NCBI GenBank assembly: GCA_013397435.1
Contig: VZRG01001552.1
Span: forward strand, 39,816 to 103,815
From: Erythrocercus mccallii
Lineage: Eukaryota > Chordata > Aves > Passeriformes > Dicruridae
DNA length: 64,000 nucleotides
Direction of reading: 5' to 3'
Positions 63,909 to 64,000 of this stretch are shown here, one piece after another. A model generated the notes under the pieces. The model worked only from the letters and a program-made list of their open reading frames with translations, was not told the origin of the DNA and made no database searches. The translations under genes were made by a program, and so were the position numbers. Numbering within the stretch: the first letter of the stretch is position 1; each line of letters opens with the position of its first letter.

Positions 63909-64000
63909 CTCTCTTCTCTTTCTCTCTTCTCTTTCTCTCTTCTCTTTCTCTCTTCTCTTTCTCTCTTCTCTTTCTCTCTTCTCTTTCTCTCTTCTCTTTC
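63909..64000. repeat. 13-bp homopyrimidine tandem array, runs off the edge
   Basis: Seven perfect copies of CTCTCTTCTCTTT plus one further base, preceded by imperfect pyrimidine sequence. The array is all C/T on the plus strand and continues beyond the window, so its length is unknown. It lies in the last visible SFSWAP intron and could extend the polypyrimidine tract of the terminal acceptor if that exon is close. Confidence 0.97.

Larger units (their letters stand above)
30628..64000 (+). other. SFSWAP: SFSWAP transcription unit, 3' end outside window
   Basis: Seventeen coding exons give a continuous 942-codon frame matching vertebrate SFSWAP along its length. The family is a nuclear SR-related splicing regulator with two SURP modules and an RS domain. 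Fly su(w[a]) represses splicing of its own first introns, and mammalian SWAP affects CD45 and fibronectin alternative splicing. The terminal exon, which in the family encodes about 20 residues, is not in the window. Introns of 1 kb or more are 1 (2454 bp), 3 (1439), 7 (1828), 10 (2222), 11 (1813), 12 (1528), 13 (6928), 14 (5097), 15 (2699) and 17 (over 1 kb). All visible introns are GT-AG. Confidence 0.97.

Noticed and set aside
1..64000. CRISPR arrays, operons, phage or bacterial systems
   Set aside because: No spaced direct repeats, ribosome-binding sites or compact gene runs; the window is vertebrate intron-exon DNA.

Overview
The window is vertebrate nuclear DNA, most likely from a bird. 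Coding exons are short, separated by long AT-rich introns, and joined at canonical GT/AG sites. The only interspersed repeats I recognise are CR1-type LINE fragments, the dominant LINE of birds and reptiles, and one probable retroviral solo LTR. Nothing resembles a bacterial operon, CRISPR array, tRNA or rRNA.

Layout. Positions 1 to about 29,900 look intergenic. They hold short chance ORFs, two small GC-rich patches (about 381-560 and 1110-1400), a probable minus-strand LTR fragment (8280-8600), a 390-base assembly gap (13305-13694) that runs into a 46-bp tandem repeat, CR1 fragments near 17.14, 25.65 and 29.93 kb, and a 63-bp tandem duplication next to the 17.1-kb CR1. A CpG-rich promoter with ETS- and YY1-like motifs lies at about 30.15-30.63 kb.

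From 30628 to the right edge, the plus strand carries one gene, SFSWAP (splicing factor SWAP, vertebrate homologue of Drosophila suppressor-of-white-apricot). I placed 17 coding exons by matching the conserved protein and checking that every junction keeps frame; they sum to 2826 nt, or 942 codons. The order is: N-terminal DRY/EERY region, first SURP module, acidic run, proline-rich segment, second SURP module, variable linker, charged helix-prone region, and an Arg/Ser-rich domain. The last coding exon (about 20 residues by homology) and the 3' UTR lie beyond position 64000. The window ends inside a 13-bp homopyrimidine tandem array in the last visible intron.

The most interesting region is the 3' part of SFSWAP intron 1 (about 32819-33060). 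It is a CpG-containing island in AT-rich intron, with two potential cassette exons. Either one would put a premature stop into the mRNA. A 9-bp perfect hairpin starts five bases after the first potential acceptor. With the atypical exon 1 donor (GTCGGT), this fits autoregulation of an SR-type splicing regulator through non-productive splicing, as known for fly su(w[a]). The bird details here are my inference from sequence.
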